Positions 26,401 through 38,400 of a DNA stretch of 64,000 nt are shown in pieces (within the stretch, counting starts at the first letter, position 1; every line of letters starts with the position of its first letter). The DNA is from Neelides folsomi (lineage: Eukaryota; Arthropoda; Collembola; Neelipleona; Neelidae): assembly GCA_034687125.1 (NCBI GenBank), contig JAQGBZ010000013.1:248001-312000 (forward strand). The letters are read 5' to 3'. The position numbers and the translations under genes are program-made. Below the pieces are notes generated by a model. It was not told the DNA's origin, ran no database searches, and saw nothing but the letters and a program-made list of their open reading frames with translations.

Positions 26401-29400
26401 AAGGCTTCCCTTAGCTGTTCCCTATATAAATGTTATATACACTTCAAGACCTGACGTGAGCGAGTGAATGAAAGGGGATGCTTCCTAACTTTCCATGTTC
26501 CGACCTCAAGGTAGCGCGTAAAAAAGAGTGAACCTGACATTCGAACAACACAGTTCCCAAAATTACTTGCTTCTTTTCCTCCACTGTCCCATCGTCCAAT
26601 GAACTTATTTGGCTCTCATAACTTTCCCAATAATAAACATAAATTGTTAAATACGCGAGAGTTCACGATACGAGGGCTGGAAAAGAGAGAAGGAATGGAG
26701 TTTTAATTTAGCTCTCATCCCTCCTTGAGTCTTCCCTTACCGGAAAGAAAGGGACGAAGGAGCAGGATTGTTTATGGTCCCAGAACTCTTGTTCTTTTAT
26801 TGTTTCTCGGCGTGTTCGTGTCATGTTGAGTAACTAAACGATCGGTCTAATTATACACGGCGCTACTTCTCATTTCTCGAAATGAACTGCGGCTCAGGAG
26901 CTCCTACCTCTATTATTAAGTTTATCTTTGAATCCTTCGGCTCTGATGTTAAATAACATGCAATAAGGGTTTTCATCGCCACTTCCCTCACGTCTAGACC
27001 ATGTAAGAGTCATAATTTCTATTTTTCTATCCATGAGGAATTATCCAAACAGCATTCCTACATTTTAATTAAATTGCTTAATATTCAACCAGCACACTTC
27101 GAATGCAAGCTATGTACATAGATTCAACTCATAATTAATTCCCTTTCAAGTCCTTTTTAATTCAACTGACTGAGTGAGTGAGTCTGAGAATAAGTTGAAA
27201 ATCATACAGTTTAATTAACAATTAGCATTTCGAGATATATTCATAAAAATCAGATTCATAAATTTGTATTTAGTCATTTTAAGCATTATTCCAAGAATGT
27301 GTTCAAATGTTAACAGATGGTAAAGAAAATAAGAGGAATAAAGACGATGGAAGTGTTCTCAAGAATGCATTGGAAAAAGACGACTACGATCTCAATTGCC
27401 CCTACTGCACTTTTTCTGCTGAAACAGAGAGCCGGCTCGAAGCTCATGTTCTTTCAGCTCATTCTGGAGCCTCTGACCTCTCAACCTCTTTCCGAACACA
27501 CCAGTCGTCCCCTCATGAAAAGCATAGTGATGGACCCACAATGGCTTGCCCTCTTTGCCAAGAAACTTGCAGTGACCGGTCAAAGCTCGAGAATCATGTG
27601 ATGCAGGTGCACAGTGTGAATTCTGAAGGGCTTCAAAGGCTCCTTTTGCTTGTCAATCAGAGCCACTGGCTCAACTCTGGTTCAAGTTCCTCTTCAAAGA
27701 ACAAAAGCAAAGACTCCTCCATTTCGGAAGATGCGGATAAAGAAAAGGGAAGTTCCGAAGGAGAAGGTGGTGAAGAAATGGGGAACGAAGTGGATGAAAA
27801 TCGTTGTTCCACCTGCTTTCGCACATTCCGAACTCTCGATGACCTCTGCACTCATCAAAATGAGTTGGGTCATTTAGAAATAAAACAAACACCGATCGGT
27901 CCAGGGTACTTGTGTTGGAAGAAGGGATGCAACCAATACTTCCCTAATGCCCCAGCCCTTCAGACCCATTTCAGAGAAATTCATGCATCGAAGAAGAGCT
28001 CCATGTCTCTTCCCACTGGGATGACGATGGCAGTGAGCGAGAAACATGTTTACAAGTATCGCTGCAACCAATGTAGTCTGGCATTTAAGACCTTGGAGAA
28101 ATTGCAACTTCATTCACAATATCATGCAATTCGGGATGCTTCTAAATGCTGCCTTTGTGGTAGAAGTTTCCGATCGCTTCTCGCTCTTCAAAAGCATGTT
28201 GAGACAAGTCATACAGAATTGTCAGAAGAGGAGTTGCTCCAATTTAAGCAAAGCATTGCGAACAATCCGCTCCTCCTTGCCGGACTCACTGGACAAGTCC
28301 TTGATTCCGCCACGACTGAACTTCTCAAAAAAGAAAGTGCTCGTGATGAGGACGAGGATGGAGATGAAGAAAATTCCCTTCTCATTCATGACCAGCACGA
28401 TGGAGGGGAGAACGAAGACGAGAATGACTCGAATGAGATGGACTTGGATGGGGAGCAGGAAGGGATGATGGGGAAAGATCAGCAATTGTTTGAAGATTAC
28501 CTCAACACCCAAGCAATGGCCGAGGACTCTTACAATGATCCCAATCGAAAGTACAAGTGCCACCGATGTAAAGTGGCCTTTACGAGGCAATCCTATCTCA
28601 CCAGCCACAATAAGACTCTTCTCCATCGTAAGGGTGAAAAGCTGTCTTACCCTATGGAGAAATACCTTGACCCGAATCGCCCTTACAAATGCGAGGTCTG
28701 CAAGGAGTCGTTCACTCAAAAGAACATCCTTCTCGTTCACTATAACTCGGTGAGCCATCTCCATAAACTGAAACGAGCCATGCAGGAGCAACAGCAATTC
28801 CTTCCCCAGTCTCAGCTCCCGAATCTCCCAACCACGAACATGTCTGGAGGGTCTTCCGGTAAGGGAAGCGGGCCGAGCTCAACTTCCCAAAATGCTACCA
28901 GCAACAGCAACAACTCCACAGCCAACTCGAGTCTCATTTCCCTCTCTTCAGAAGAGGATGACAAGAAGCCGTTCAAATGTAATATTTGCAAAGTGGCGTA
29001 CAGTCAAGGATCAACTCTTGACATTCACATGAGGTCGGTTCTCCACCAAACGCGAGCTTCAAAGCTCCAGGAACTGGCCATGACAGGACAAATTGATCTG
29101 AGCAAGCCGTTGATTGAACAACCTGAGCCCCAGAAGCTCCAAGACCAACATAAGAAGCTGATTCAAGAGATGTTGAGTCCAAAGGGTGATTCCTTCTCCA
29201 TGTCTGCCTCAACACCCGGAAGAAGCTCCACTCCTCCGAGCTCACTCAATAACTCTACCACGAGCCCCGCTCCTTTCACCAATGCAAATCATAGCGGAGG
29301 GAGTAGTGGGAGTTCGAGTTCCTCGTTCAACTGCAGCCGGTGCAATGTAGCATGTGGGTCACAAGAGGCTCTTCTCCAACATCAACATCTCTACTGCATG

Positions 29401-32400
29401 TTTACCAGCAGCTTGTCTCTCTTTCAACCGTTGCCCTCGCCTTCCTCAAATCCAAATCTGACTTCCACTCCCAATAACTCTATTAATGAGCCGCCAACTA
29501 CGCCCAATGCCGAAGAGTCCTTTACGAGATTCAACATGCCAAGTAAGAAAAGTTCACAAATGTATAAACATCTCCTTGAGAGTTACGGCTTTGAGATAGT
29601 TATGCAATTCAATGAGTACCACCAGAAAAGAATTAATAATAATAACACTCCAATTGCGAAGAAACTTCTTAATGGTGAGCCTATGGAAATAGATGGTGAG
29701 CCGAAAGGAGAAGATGCCCTGGGTTTGATTCCACTTGATGAAACAATGTTGAAAGAATTTCCTGAGCTTGCCAAATCCACCTGCCCGTACTGCAAAAAGG
29801 AATTTTCTTCTGTCTGGATCCTCAAAGCCCACACGGAAGAAATTCACAAAGACGTGGTCTCAATGGAAATTCTGGAAAATTTCGCCGAGGCCTTCCGCCA
29901 AGAGTTTTCAAGGAAGAACGAAGACAGCGGTGAGAGCAAGGATAAAGATTCCGGAGACAAGGATGCGGAAAAGACTCATAATAATGGCATGAGTGGGAAT
30001 GCACGGGATGGACATCCAACAGCCCCGAGCACGCCCACAGCCTCAACGACTCCCGCGTCGAGTGTTGACTCAGTCAGTGGTTCAAATGCACAAAGAGAAG
30101 GTCAAAGTGGTTCAAATAACATTTCTCACCAACTTGCCCAACATATGAACGACGTTCAAGCCGCTTTGAATGCAATGGCTGCCTCCTCTCTCGGACACTT
30201 CAACCCGATGATGAATCCAATGATGATGGCAGCGGGGCTTGGAATGGGCCTCCCAATGGGCCTTAACATGAACATGAATGCCCTCGCAGCCATGAATTTG
30301 CAACCGAATTTGGTTCCAATGATGATGCCTCCGCCGTTCGATCAATCAGCGATGAATGCTCTGGCTCAAGCCCAAGCTCAGAATTCTCCTCAAATATACC
30401 AAAATCAAAATGATATGATGAAGCAGCAGCAGCAATTACTCCAACAGCAACAAGCTGCAAATTCCCAACAGAAACGAGCAAGGACGAGAATTACTGACGA
30501 TCAATTGAAAATCCTCCGAGCTCATTTTGACATAAATAATTCTCCAAGTGAGGAGCAAATCCAGCAAATGGCCCAACAATCTGGTCTTCCTCCTAAAGTC
30601 ATTAAGCATTGGTTCCGTAATACGCTCTTCAAAGAGCGACAGCGAAACAAGGACAGTCCTTATAACTTCTCAAACCCTCCCTCTACAACTCTCAATTTAG
30701 AGGAATATGAAAAAACGGGAGAGGCGAAAGTGATGCCGTTAGGTCTCGAAGAGCAAAAGGCTTACGACATTCACTCCGCTTTGAACAACATGAAGAAGGA
30801 GAGTCCGAGCTCGAGCATTTCCAACGCTTCTTCCAACAAAGCCAAACATAATTTCGGGCTTACAGAACAGCAACAGCAAGTTCTCGAGAATCTTAAATTC
30901 AACAATTTGAATGAATACCATGATGAAGGTCCCTTTGACTACCATGAGGAGAGCGAAGGGAAAAGTGAGGACGAGAGGCCAAGGAAGCGTGTGAGCCCTC
31001 AAGGGAAAGGAAAGAAGAAGAGTTCGGCAAAGGGAGGAAATAACAGCGGAGAGAATAATCCTAACAACTTGACTCTCTCCTCCCTCATCAACTCACACTT
31101 GAATCCAAATAGTCTGATGATGGAGGCTGCCGGTCTTGGAACAAGCCTTCCAACAATGCTTCCTCCTCCTAAATCCATGGGTGGCGGTTCACTTTCAGGA
31201 ATTGGTGGGAATAACTTTGCCGCCCCGACAAGTACAGTTGGAGGAACTGCGACATCCAATAGCCTCATCTCCCTCGCCTCACCTTCCTCGAGTTCAAATG
31301 CCTTGAATCTGAACATGAGTCTTAACATCAACAGTCCTGGAAGCAGTGGCAGGAGTGAAGGGCACACCCCGATGACGACTCCTCCGCTCCCCAACACCGG
31401 TGGAGGAGGAAGCAGTGGGAACAGCAACCAGGGGGGTTCAATGTCATCAGGTAAAAGAGCCAACAGGACCCGGTTTACTGACTACCAAATCAAAGTCCTC
31501 CAGGAATTCTTTGAGAATAATGCATATCCTAAAGACGACGACTTGGAGTATTTGTCAAAGCTCCTTTCCCTCTCACCGCGAGTCATCGTGGTCTGGTTCC
31601 AAAATGCTAGGCAGAAGGCACGGAAAGTGTATGAAAACCAACCGCCCGTCGACACCACTGAGGAAGGAGCCGGCCGCTTCCAACGAACTCCAGGTTTGAA
31701 CTACCAATGTAAAAAGTGTCTCCTTGTATTCCAACGATACTATGAGCTCATTCGTCATCAAAAAACTCATTGCTTTAAAGAAGAAGATGCCAAGAGATCA
31801 GCTCAAGCTCAGGCCGCTGCGGCTCAAGTCGCTGCTGCTATGTCGAGCGAAGATTCAAACTCGAGCGCAGTGACAGACAATAGTCTTTTAACATCTTCAT
31901 GCGGCCCAAGTCCTTCGGCCAATGCTTTGGGAATGAGTGGAAGTGCAGCCAATGCAGCGGCTCTCAATGCGGTTTTCAATGCTGAGCTAAAGGCAGCTTC
32001 TGGAGCATTAAATTTGAACTTGGGGGGTCAAACCGGGTCTCGGCAGTCGGAGAGGGAAAGAGAAGATGAGACATTCCAATGTGACAAATGCAATTTGGTC
32101 TTCCCACGCTTCGACCTTTGGAGGGAACATCAACTTGTGCACATCATGAACCCGAATCTTTTCCCAAGTTACTCACCTGAAAGTCCTTTTGGGATCCTTC
32201 AACAACATGCCCACACCGTAGGACAAGGCCCGCATTCGGCTCAAATGCAAAACCAAACGCAGAGTCAAAAAGAAAATCACAATCAAAGCCATTCAGCTAC
32301 GAGCTCAATAGCTGGTGATGCAACGGCCAAGAGGAAATGGTCAGCTGATGAACAAACGGATGATGACAAGGATGACCAACCAAGAGATAAAAGATTGAGA

Positions 32401-34479
32401 ACGACGATTCTTCCTGAACAGCTCGACTACCTTTATCAAAAATATCAAATTGAGAGCAACCCAAGCCGGAAAATGCTTGAAACAATTGCTAGAGAAGTTG
32501 GGTTAAAAAAGCGAGTTGTTCAGGTTTGGTTTCAAAACACACGGGCAAGAGAGCGAAAGGGTCAATTTCGGGCTCATGCCCAAGTAATTAACAAACGCTG
32601 TCCTTTCTGCCCTGCTCTATTCAAAGTCAAATCGGCTCTTGAGACTCATTTGGCCGCCAAACACGCCGACCAATACACGAAGGGTGAAATCAACATCGAT
32701 GCTCTGCCCGATGAGGAACTCAACGACTCCGACACGGGACATCTCAGTGATGGGAGCAAATTGTATTCCTCGGGAGGTCAACAGCCGAGTTCTCCAGCAA
32801 TGAACCTCAACATGATGGCTCCATTTTTAAACTCCCTCTCGAGTCATGCTGAGCTGGAGAGTTCCCTCAAGAAGCTTTACGAAGAGAGTCTCAAGCGATA
32901 CGCCCACGAAGTTCAAAACTCGGGTGGGTCGGTGAACGGACGACTCGATGGACAAAACCAAGAGGGTCGTCACATGATGAAGAGCGAAACCGGAGAAAGC
33001 CCATTGGATCTCAGCAAGCCCGTTGATCTCTCTCGCCCCCTTCCACTTGGCATGAAGTCGGAGATGCTCGACTCTATGGACTACATGTCTGGTAAGACCC
33101 TTTATTTTTTTATTTGTATCCTTCGTGTACCAAATCAAGTGCACCGCACTCTTCATCTTAATTTGTCGAGTAGGGACGCTTCCCGCTTTTCTTACCACGT
33201 CCGGGAGTATGTTGGTTCTTTGTTGGGGTTCCGTTAGTATGGTGAGGGGAACATGTATAGAGTCAATAAGACATGTTAAACTATAAGTTGAGGGATGGTT
33301 TAAATGTGCACAAAGTGGAGGTTGAACTTCGACTGATTCCCCATCGTTTCCTGCTACAGATGGGGATGAATATGACGTTATTCACGATAGCAACCCGAAC
33401 TCACCCGCTTCTAGCACAGCTAGCCAAAGACGCGCTGGGGGCGGCGGCGGACCTTCGGCAAACAGCACGGGTGGGAACAAGAGGTACCGGACTCAGATGT
33501 CCAGCCTCCAGGTCAGCGATATTCCTCCTTCCCGGTTATCTTTTTTCGTAGCCGCCGCCCCTTCTTCATCTTAACCTCATGTTTTATGCTTATTTTGCTG
33601 ATGCTTCTACCGATTTATTTTTTAGTAATAGCAATAAGTTATGCACTTGATTCGACCATTAATTTTCCAAGCTCTTTTCTTCATTCCTAATTATTTGCTT
33701 TTTAATGATTTTGGTATACTTCTGGTACAAATATTGTAGTTGTTTAATTTTTGTATTGCTTTTTATTTGATTTTTGAAGACTAATCGTAGGTTCACAAAT
33801 TATATTTTTTTATTTGCTCTTATTGATAAGTATGAGGAAATGGAAGATTGAAAACGTCAATTTTATTGTGCAGGTGAAAGTGATGAAGAATCTCTTTGCT
33901 GACTATAAAACCCCTACCATGGCCGAGTGTGAGATGTTGGGGAAGGAGATTGGGCTTCCGAAGCGAGTTGTCCAAGTCTGGTTTCAAAATGCACGAGCCA
34001 AAGAGAAGAAGAGTAAGTTGGCAGCCCAAAAGCTGTCAGGGAGTCCTGGGATTCTCGACGAGGACCCGCGGGTACCAGAAGAGTGCAAATTGTGTTCTTT
34101 TAAATATTCTCACAAGTACTCCGTTCAAGATCACATTTTTACCCATCGTCATATTGAGAATGCCAAGCTTTTCATCGAGGCGGGGGGAAATGCAGGCGGA
34201 GGAAGTGGTACTTTCGGCACATCCTCTCCGAGCATGTTGGCGACCGAGACGGAGGACCGCGATGAGGGCGAGGACGAGGAATTGTCGATGAATGGAAAAG
34301 ACAACCAAGCGGCGTTTCTTCAACAGCTTCAGCTCCTTCACATGGCCAACAGTGGAGGAGGGAAGGAAGGAGAAGAACTGAACCTTCTCCAATCTCTCTA
34401 TGGTATTGGGCTCGGCGGGCCTTCGGGATCTCTCATGAGTGCTCCACTCGTCTCAATGTCAGCCTCTTCTGGTAAGTGA
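20500..34479 (+). CDS. zfh2: Zinc finger homeobox transcription factor, zfh2 / ZFHX3-ZFHX4 family (whole gene, spliced)
   Basis: This is a nuclear DNA-binding regulator; family members control neuronal differentiation and appendage patterning. Five coding exons join in phase: 20500-23486, 23634-23806, 27317-33091, 33360-33511, 33874-34471, with GT/AG at every join. The product is about 3,228 residues up to the last donor, between Drosophila zfh2 (about 3,005) and human ZFHX3 (about 3,700). Approximate domain order: zinc fingers at residues 322-350, 545-570, 600-625, 690-715, 834-857, 874-898, 929-953 and 985-1002; eleven more between 1081 and 1900; homeodomain 1 at 2106-2165; homeodomain 2 at 2433-2493; fingers near 2517 and 2641; homeodomain 3 at 2744-2804; finger near 2815; CtBP motifs at 2948-2960; homeodomain 4 at 3018-3078; last finger near 3099. 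Four homeodomains and about 23 fingers match vertebrate ZFHX3/4; Drosophila zfh2 has three homeodomains. Start chosen: first ATG in frame, with a TGA at 20485-20487 just upstream. The true 3' end is uncertain. Confidence 0.95.
23487..23633 (+). other. zfh2 intron 1
   Basis: The 147-nt intron runs from GTGAGG to TTTAATAG. It is AT-richer than the flanking exons and contains stops in the coding frame. It splits the codon for Arg inside zinc finger 8. Confidence 0.88.
23634..23806 (+). CDS. zfh2: zfh2 coding exon 2 (end of zinc finger 8 and [12 protein letters not shown] helix)
   Basis: This 173-nt exon follows TTTAATAG (acceptor ending at 23633) and ends at GAAG before GTCAGG (23807). Joined to the previous exon it completes an Arg codon and reads [20 protein letters not shown]. 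That supplies the last His of a C2H2 finger plus the conserved helix that follows it in zfh2/ZFHX proteins, where the stretch SxKHxQxEQLHxLQRR recurs. The phase is 2 on entry and 1 on exit, and both match the neighbours. The rest of the exon is polar and Ser/Pro/Glu-rich. The 146-147 nt intron before it is short. Confidence 0.9.
23807..27316 (+). other. zfh2 intron 2 (3.5 kb)
   Basis: The intron runs from GTCAGG to TTAACAG and is the longest one between firmly supported coding exons. No internal ORF has recognisable similarity. It holds an imperfect GAT-type repeat at about 25091-25133 and a short ATT repeat near 25630. The remainder is unique sequence of mixed composition and could hold enhancers; nothing specific was identified. 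Confidence 0.85.
25091..25133. repeat. Imperfect GAT/AAT trinucleotide repeat
   Basis: Runs of AATGATAATGATGATGAGGATGA type followed by GATGATGAGATGA lie within zfh2 intron 2. No coding role is apparent. Confidence 0.7.
27317..33091 (+). CDS. zfh2: zfh2 coding exon 3 (zinc fingers 9-22, homeodomains 1-3, CtBP motifs)
   Basis: This 5,775-nt exon begins after TTAACAG (27310-27316); the G left from exon 2 plus AT gives Asp, and reading continues without a stop to the GTAAGA donor at 33092. It encodes eleven fingers from CPYCTFSA (27400) to CPYCKKEF (29781). A Met-rich segment (about 30200-30350) and a Gln-rich tract (30420-30470) come next. Homeodomain 1 starts at 30472 (helix-3 [12 protein letters not shown]), homeodomain 2 at 31453 ([11 protein letters not shown]), and fingers follow at about 31707 and 32079. 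Homeodomain 3 starts near 32386 ([11 protein letters not shown]) and a finger lies at about 32599. [13 protein letters not shown] at about 33001-33039 holds two overlapping-type PxDLS motifs, the known CtBP corepressor-binding signature. Acidic Ser/Asp/Glu-rich linkers separate the domains. Confidence 0.95.
33092..33359 (+). other. zfh2 intron 3
   Basis: The 268-nt intron runs from GTAAGA to CTACAG. Read through in the upstream frame it stays open for about 48 codons and stops at 33235-33237, so retention would truncate the protein before homeodomain 4. Confidence 0.85.
33360..33511 (+). CDS. zfh2: zfh2 coding exon 4 (linker and start of homeodomain 4)
   Basis: This 152-nt exon lies between CTACAG (acceptor ending at 33359) and GTCAGC (33512). 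Entry phase 1 joins the G of exon 3 to AT to make Asp, reading [19 protein letters not shown], then a Gly-rich stretch and [12 protein letters not shown], the N-terminal arm and first helix of homeodomain 4. Exit phase is 0. The preceding intron (33092-33359, 268 nt) contains an in-frame stop, so retaining it would end the protein soon after the CtBP motifs. Confidence 0.88.
33512..33873 (+). other. zfh2 intron 4
   Basis: The 362-nt intron runs from GTCAGC to TTATTGTGCAG. It is T-rich and interrupts homeodomain 4 between Gln and Val in helix 1. Confidence 0.88.
33874..34471 (+). CDS. zfh2: zfh2 coding exon 5 (rest of homeodomain 4 and last zinc finger)
   Basis: The exon begins after TTATTGTGCAG (acceptor ending at 33873) and continues homeodomain 4 as [14 protein letters not shown] to [11 protein letters not shown]. 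It then has a C2H2 finger, [19 protein letters not shown] with two His, the conserved finger after the last homeodomain in zfh2. Gly/Ser-rich, acidic and Leu-rich segments follow. It ends at TCTG before a strong GTAAGT donor (34472). If that donor is not used, the frame closes two codons later (GGT AAG TGA, stop 34477-34479), giving a complete short C-terminus. Which end is used cannot be decided from the sequence. Confidence 0.92.
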
Positions 34480-35420
34480 TGAACTCACTTCTTCTGGAAT
34501 ACTCATCCTAAATAAGTCTCACGAGAGCTGTCGGTTCATTTCATAAACGGATCCCTGGATTTGTGTTACCCGGATTCACTGATTCACATTTGGCTCACTA
34601 TTTACGATTCAAATATTATTTATATTTTATCTTTATTAATTTTGTTATCAATATTATAATGAAACCTGTAATGAAAACCTGAATTAACCAACGATATTTT
34701 GTACACGTAACCAGTGGGTAGGAAAATCATGATTATGAGCTTTCATTTTTAACATGTGAAGTTTTATTATGTTATTATTTAATTATTTGTATCGTTTAAT
34801 TTACATCAATTTAATTAATTTTAATAATTGTGAGGGGTCATTTTACCACGCACACACGCCCATTTTAACCTTAGAATATGATTTGAAAATAACGAAAGTG
34901 GAAATGTTAATCATAAAGTTATTATAGAATTATAATGCTGCTAATTATAATTTGTAATACTTAGCCATGTGTTTTACAAAGATAATTGTAGAAAGTAGAA
35001 CTGGACGACGATGGTAGACATAGAAAAATATTGTATAGTGTAGATGTAAAATTGAATGCTACTTCCGAGCGAAATCGTTGTACAATTAGTATTGAGTGAA
35101 ATGCTGAAGACTCGAAATCTGATTAATTATAAATATTATCAAAAATGGTCGATTAAGGATTTTAATTTAAGTAACAAATACAAATCAAGATGGTTCAGAT
35201 TCCTAGTACGCTCTCGTACACCAAACTACTACTTTTGTTATATGTTTTGTTTGTTTATTTGTAAATTGCTTATACTTTTATTTACTTACAAATATTCATT
35301 TTACAATTTTGTTATTATAAAGTTCTCCTCAGTGACTTATGACTCGAACCTACTTTATAATTATTTATATTATTTAAACAATTATTTGTAAACTTATTAT
35401 TTAATTTGTTCTTTGTACCT
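34480..35420 (+). other. AT-rich 3' flank, either 3' UTR or start of a long intron
   Basis: Composition falls sharply to AT-rich just after the last supported exon and recovers near 35420. That would fit a 3' untranslated region following the TGA at 34477-34479. I found no clear AATAAA within it, so it may equally be the start of a long last intron. Confidence 0.4.
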
Positions 35421-38400
35421 TCGCTCGCCTGAGTCTTTACAAAAGACCAGCCGGTGAAGAGAAAGAGATATATTGATGATAATGATGAGAAATACAAATT
35501 CGCTCTTCTTCCTTCGATAATCCTTCGTCTCGCATGATTTTTTTTGCACTGCTGCCATTTTATTTTTTGCACCACCTCCCATTTTTGTTTCACCATGCTC
35601 GCAGGGAATGAAGAAAAACGGAGGCACATAATGATAATAAGCGATCGCCGAGAGTAATTCCCTGAGTCATCCATTAGAGGAGAAAAGGATTGAAAATCAA
35701 AAGATTCCCATTATCATGTAGGGGAATTCGCCGTGTTAGGCTTCGGAAGAACCAATGAATTGAGCCAACTATAGCCTCATGATCATCATCCACCATCCTC
35801 TGTTTCATCCTCCCTCGTCTGGTGATCAGAGTCGGAAATGATAGAATGGAATGACACTCTAATCGTTCTTTGCGAATTCCTCCTGCTGAGAAGGGCATTG
35901 ACTTTTGCGGGTAAAAGTGAGTGATTTTTGGTTGGCCTGAGAGAGAGGTCGATCTCACGGCTCCCCAATTCCCCTCTTCGCGGAAGGTGAGAAAAACCAT
36001 ATTGGCGCTAATCACTTTTGAATACTTCCCCATGATGCTCCCTCGTGAGAAGGCCATTACCATATCTATCCATTTACCCATTCATTCTGCATACATTCAC
36101 ACATGGATTGGAGGCGGGCTGGAGATCCGGGCGGTCACCGAGGAGCAACAATGAGCTCCTAGGATTTTACACAAAATTACATGGTCCTCGGCGTCTCGGG
36201 TGATCCGGTAAAGGGGGTAATTAGACCCTCGTCGCTGACTCGTTTTTATGGGAATAATTGTACATTGGCGAGGGTCCGGAGGTGAGACCTCCTTCAAGAT
36301 CCCTCAACCCACGGTTTCCCATTGGAAGACCCTTCGACGAGGAACCACTTAATTTCCACCATCGGTTTCTTTCTGCGATGGAAGGTACCTTATTTACTCA
36401 AACCTATTTGTACAATATGAGCTTCCTCCTTCCCCTCTTTTCTCATTGAATGAGATCCAACTGGGCTCATCAGCCCACAACATCTGTCGCTTGGATCGAA
36501 TGATTTTCGCTCCCCAATTCCCAATCAAATGCAAAATGAGTCCTTTCTCCTGTGGTTCGTCGTTCACCTTCATTACCCGGCCCCGGGTTACCTGCTCCAT
36601 TGTCTTCTCCCTAAGACAGAGGGTAAAAGAAAAGAGAGGTGAGAGGAAAGGTCGCCTTTTCAGCCGGCTGAATGGATTTATTCCGTAACGAGGACGTCGC
36701 ATTATTATAAGTTGTTGTACATGGAACAGCCTGGGCCTTTGGCATAATAAATACACGTATCGATATGGGTGAATGTGGGACGGCCTCCATTTATGATTTG
36801 CTCCCACTCGATTAGCAATTGAAATTTCTTAACCCCTGCTCATCAATGGGAGGCTGAGAGTGGCTCAGAGGTTCCTTTCCATCTCACTTCATTCACCTCT
36901 TTGAACCTTCAATCTCCAATCAATGCTCCGATTCACATTAGGAAGAGATTCGACTACCGGCTCAGCGATCCCCTCCTTACAAATTAAAAACAGAAGGTGA
37001 ACTCTGGGTTCTCCGATTATTTAGAATTAGAAAAGAAAGTTGAAGCTCTGTTGTTTCGTTCCGTCCCTTCCTCACACCTGGTCATTGAGATCAAATCGAG
37101 AGGTTCTATTATTGATTCAGATGCCTGAGCCAACGAACAAATTAAACAAAAATGGGCCCAAGAATAAAGAACCCTATTAATACCCAATCGTATTCACTCC
37201 TCCTTCAGACTAAAATGTTACAATCAAGAGTTTAATACAATTGATGCCTTAAACTTTCCACGGTCTGTATGTATTTATTGTAAGGCTCACCTTATCGAAT
37301 GATCTGATACACAAATGCTCATATACACATAAATCTTTATATAAGCATTTGGTGTTTATGGACGTTACAACATACAAGACACAACATCCGAATTTGTTGA
37401 AAAAAGGGAACGTAACCGTTACAAAGGATGTAATTGGGGGAAAAGGTTATGGGAATTAGACGAAGAAAGGAATCGGTTCTGTTTGAGATCACCCCCGTCC
37501 GCCCTTCCCTGAATCTGTTTGCACTCGGTATAAAGACAGAGGAAAATATCAGAGTTTCCTCATGGCCATTATTAAAGGAGAGATGGACAGATTTGGAGAC
37601 TCGTCGTATGTAATATACTAATGGCATCGAATTCCTCCGCCGGTCTCCTTATCGGGCCGATAAGAATGAGCCTAAGCTCACCTCGACTCGCCCAGGTGTT
37701 TCCGACCAGACGTTGGTTCCAAAGGTGAAGATTTTGAGGGGAAACTGACGGAGGAGATAAGGGCCCCTCTCCCAATGAAACATAAAAAGGAAAATTAAGA
37801 AGAGGGAGAAGAGTGGGAATTATATCTCCGCGTCTCCAATTATATCAGATCCAGCCATCCTTCCTGGTCCCTGTGTACTTTTTATCTCTGCCCTTCCAGG
37901 GTTTACAAATAAGAGTTGCGGACCCATTAATTTAATTTCTCAACCTTTGGCAAAGAGTGCGGCGATCAGTGCCCTACGGTTAATTATTTATAGGACTAAT
38001 ATTTATGTCGATTTACATTCCCTGCCGCCCCCTCTCATTACTCCGCTTTCGAGGGCGTTGAGTCTCAAGTGGCGAGGAGGAAGAGGCCGGGAGAAGCAGG
38101 GAAAGAAGGTCGCCTTGAGGAAATTATGTTAATGAAGGGCCGAAACGAGTTTCTGGAGTGTTAAATTCTTGAATATTAATCCTCTCCGATTTAAATCTTG
38201 CCTAAATGAGTATGAAATATTTATTGCTGCCCCGTCGGAGTCTTATACGTAGGGAACAACATTCCCTTCAACTCGCCTCCTATCTCCCTCCTCGTCCTTC
38301 CCCATCCATCTTCCATCTCAGTCTCCTGGAGAAGAATAAAAGAGGAATCGGGCTAATGTGCCCTTAATTCTCCCATCTCTGCCCACAGTGGGGATTTGAG

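Noticed and set aside
28222-28797. 191-codon antisense ORF opposite exon 3
   Set aside because: It is a shadow of the zinc-finger coding frame on the plus strand.
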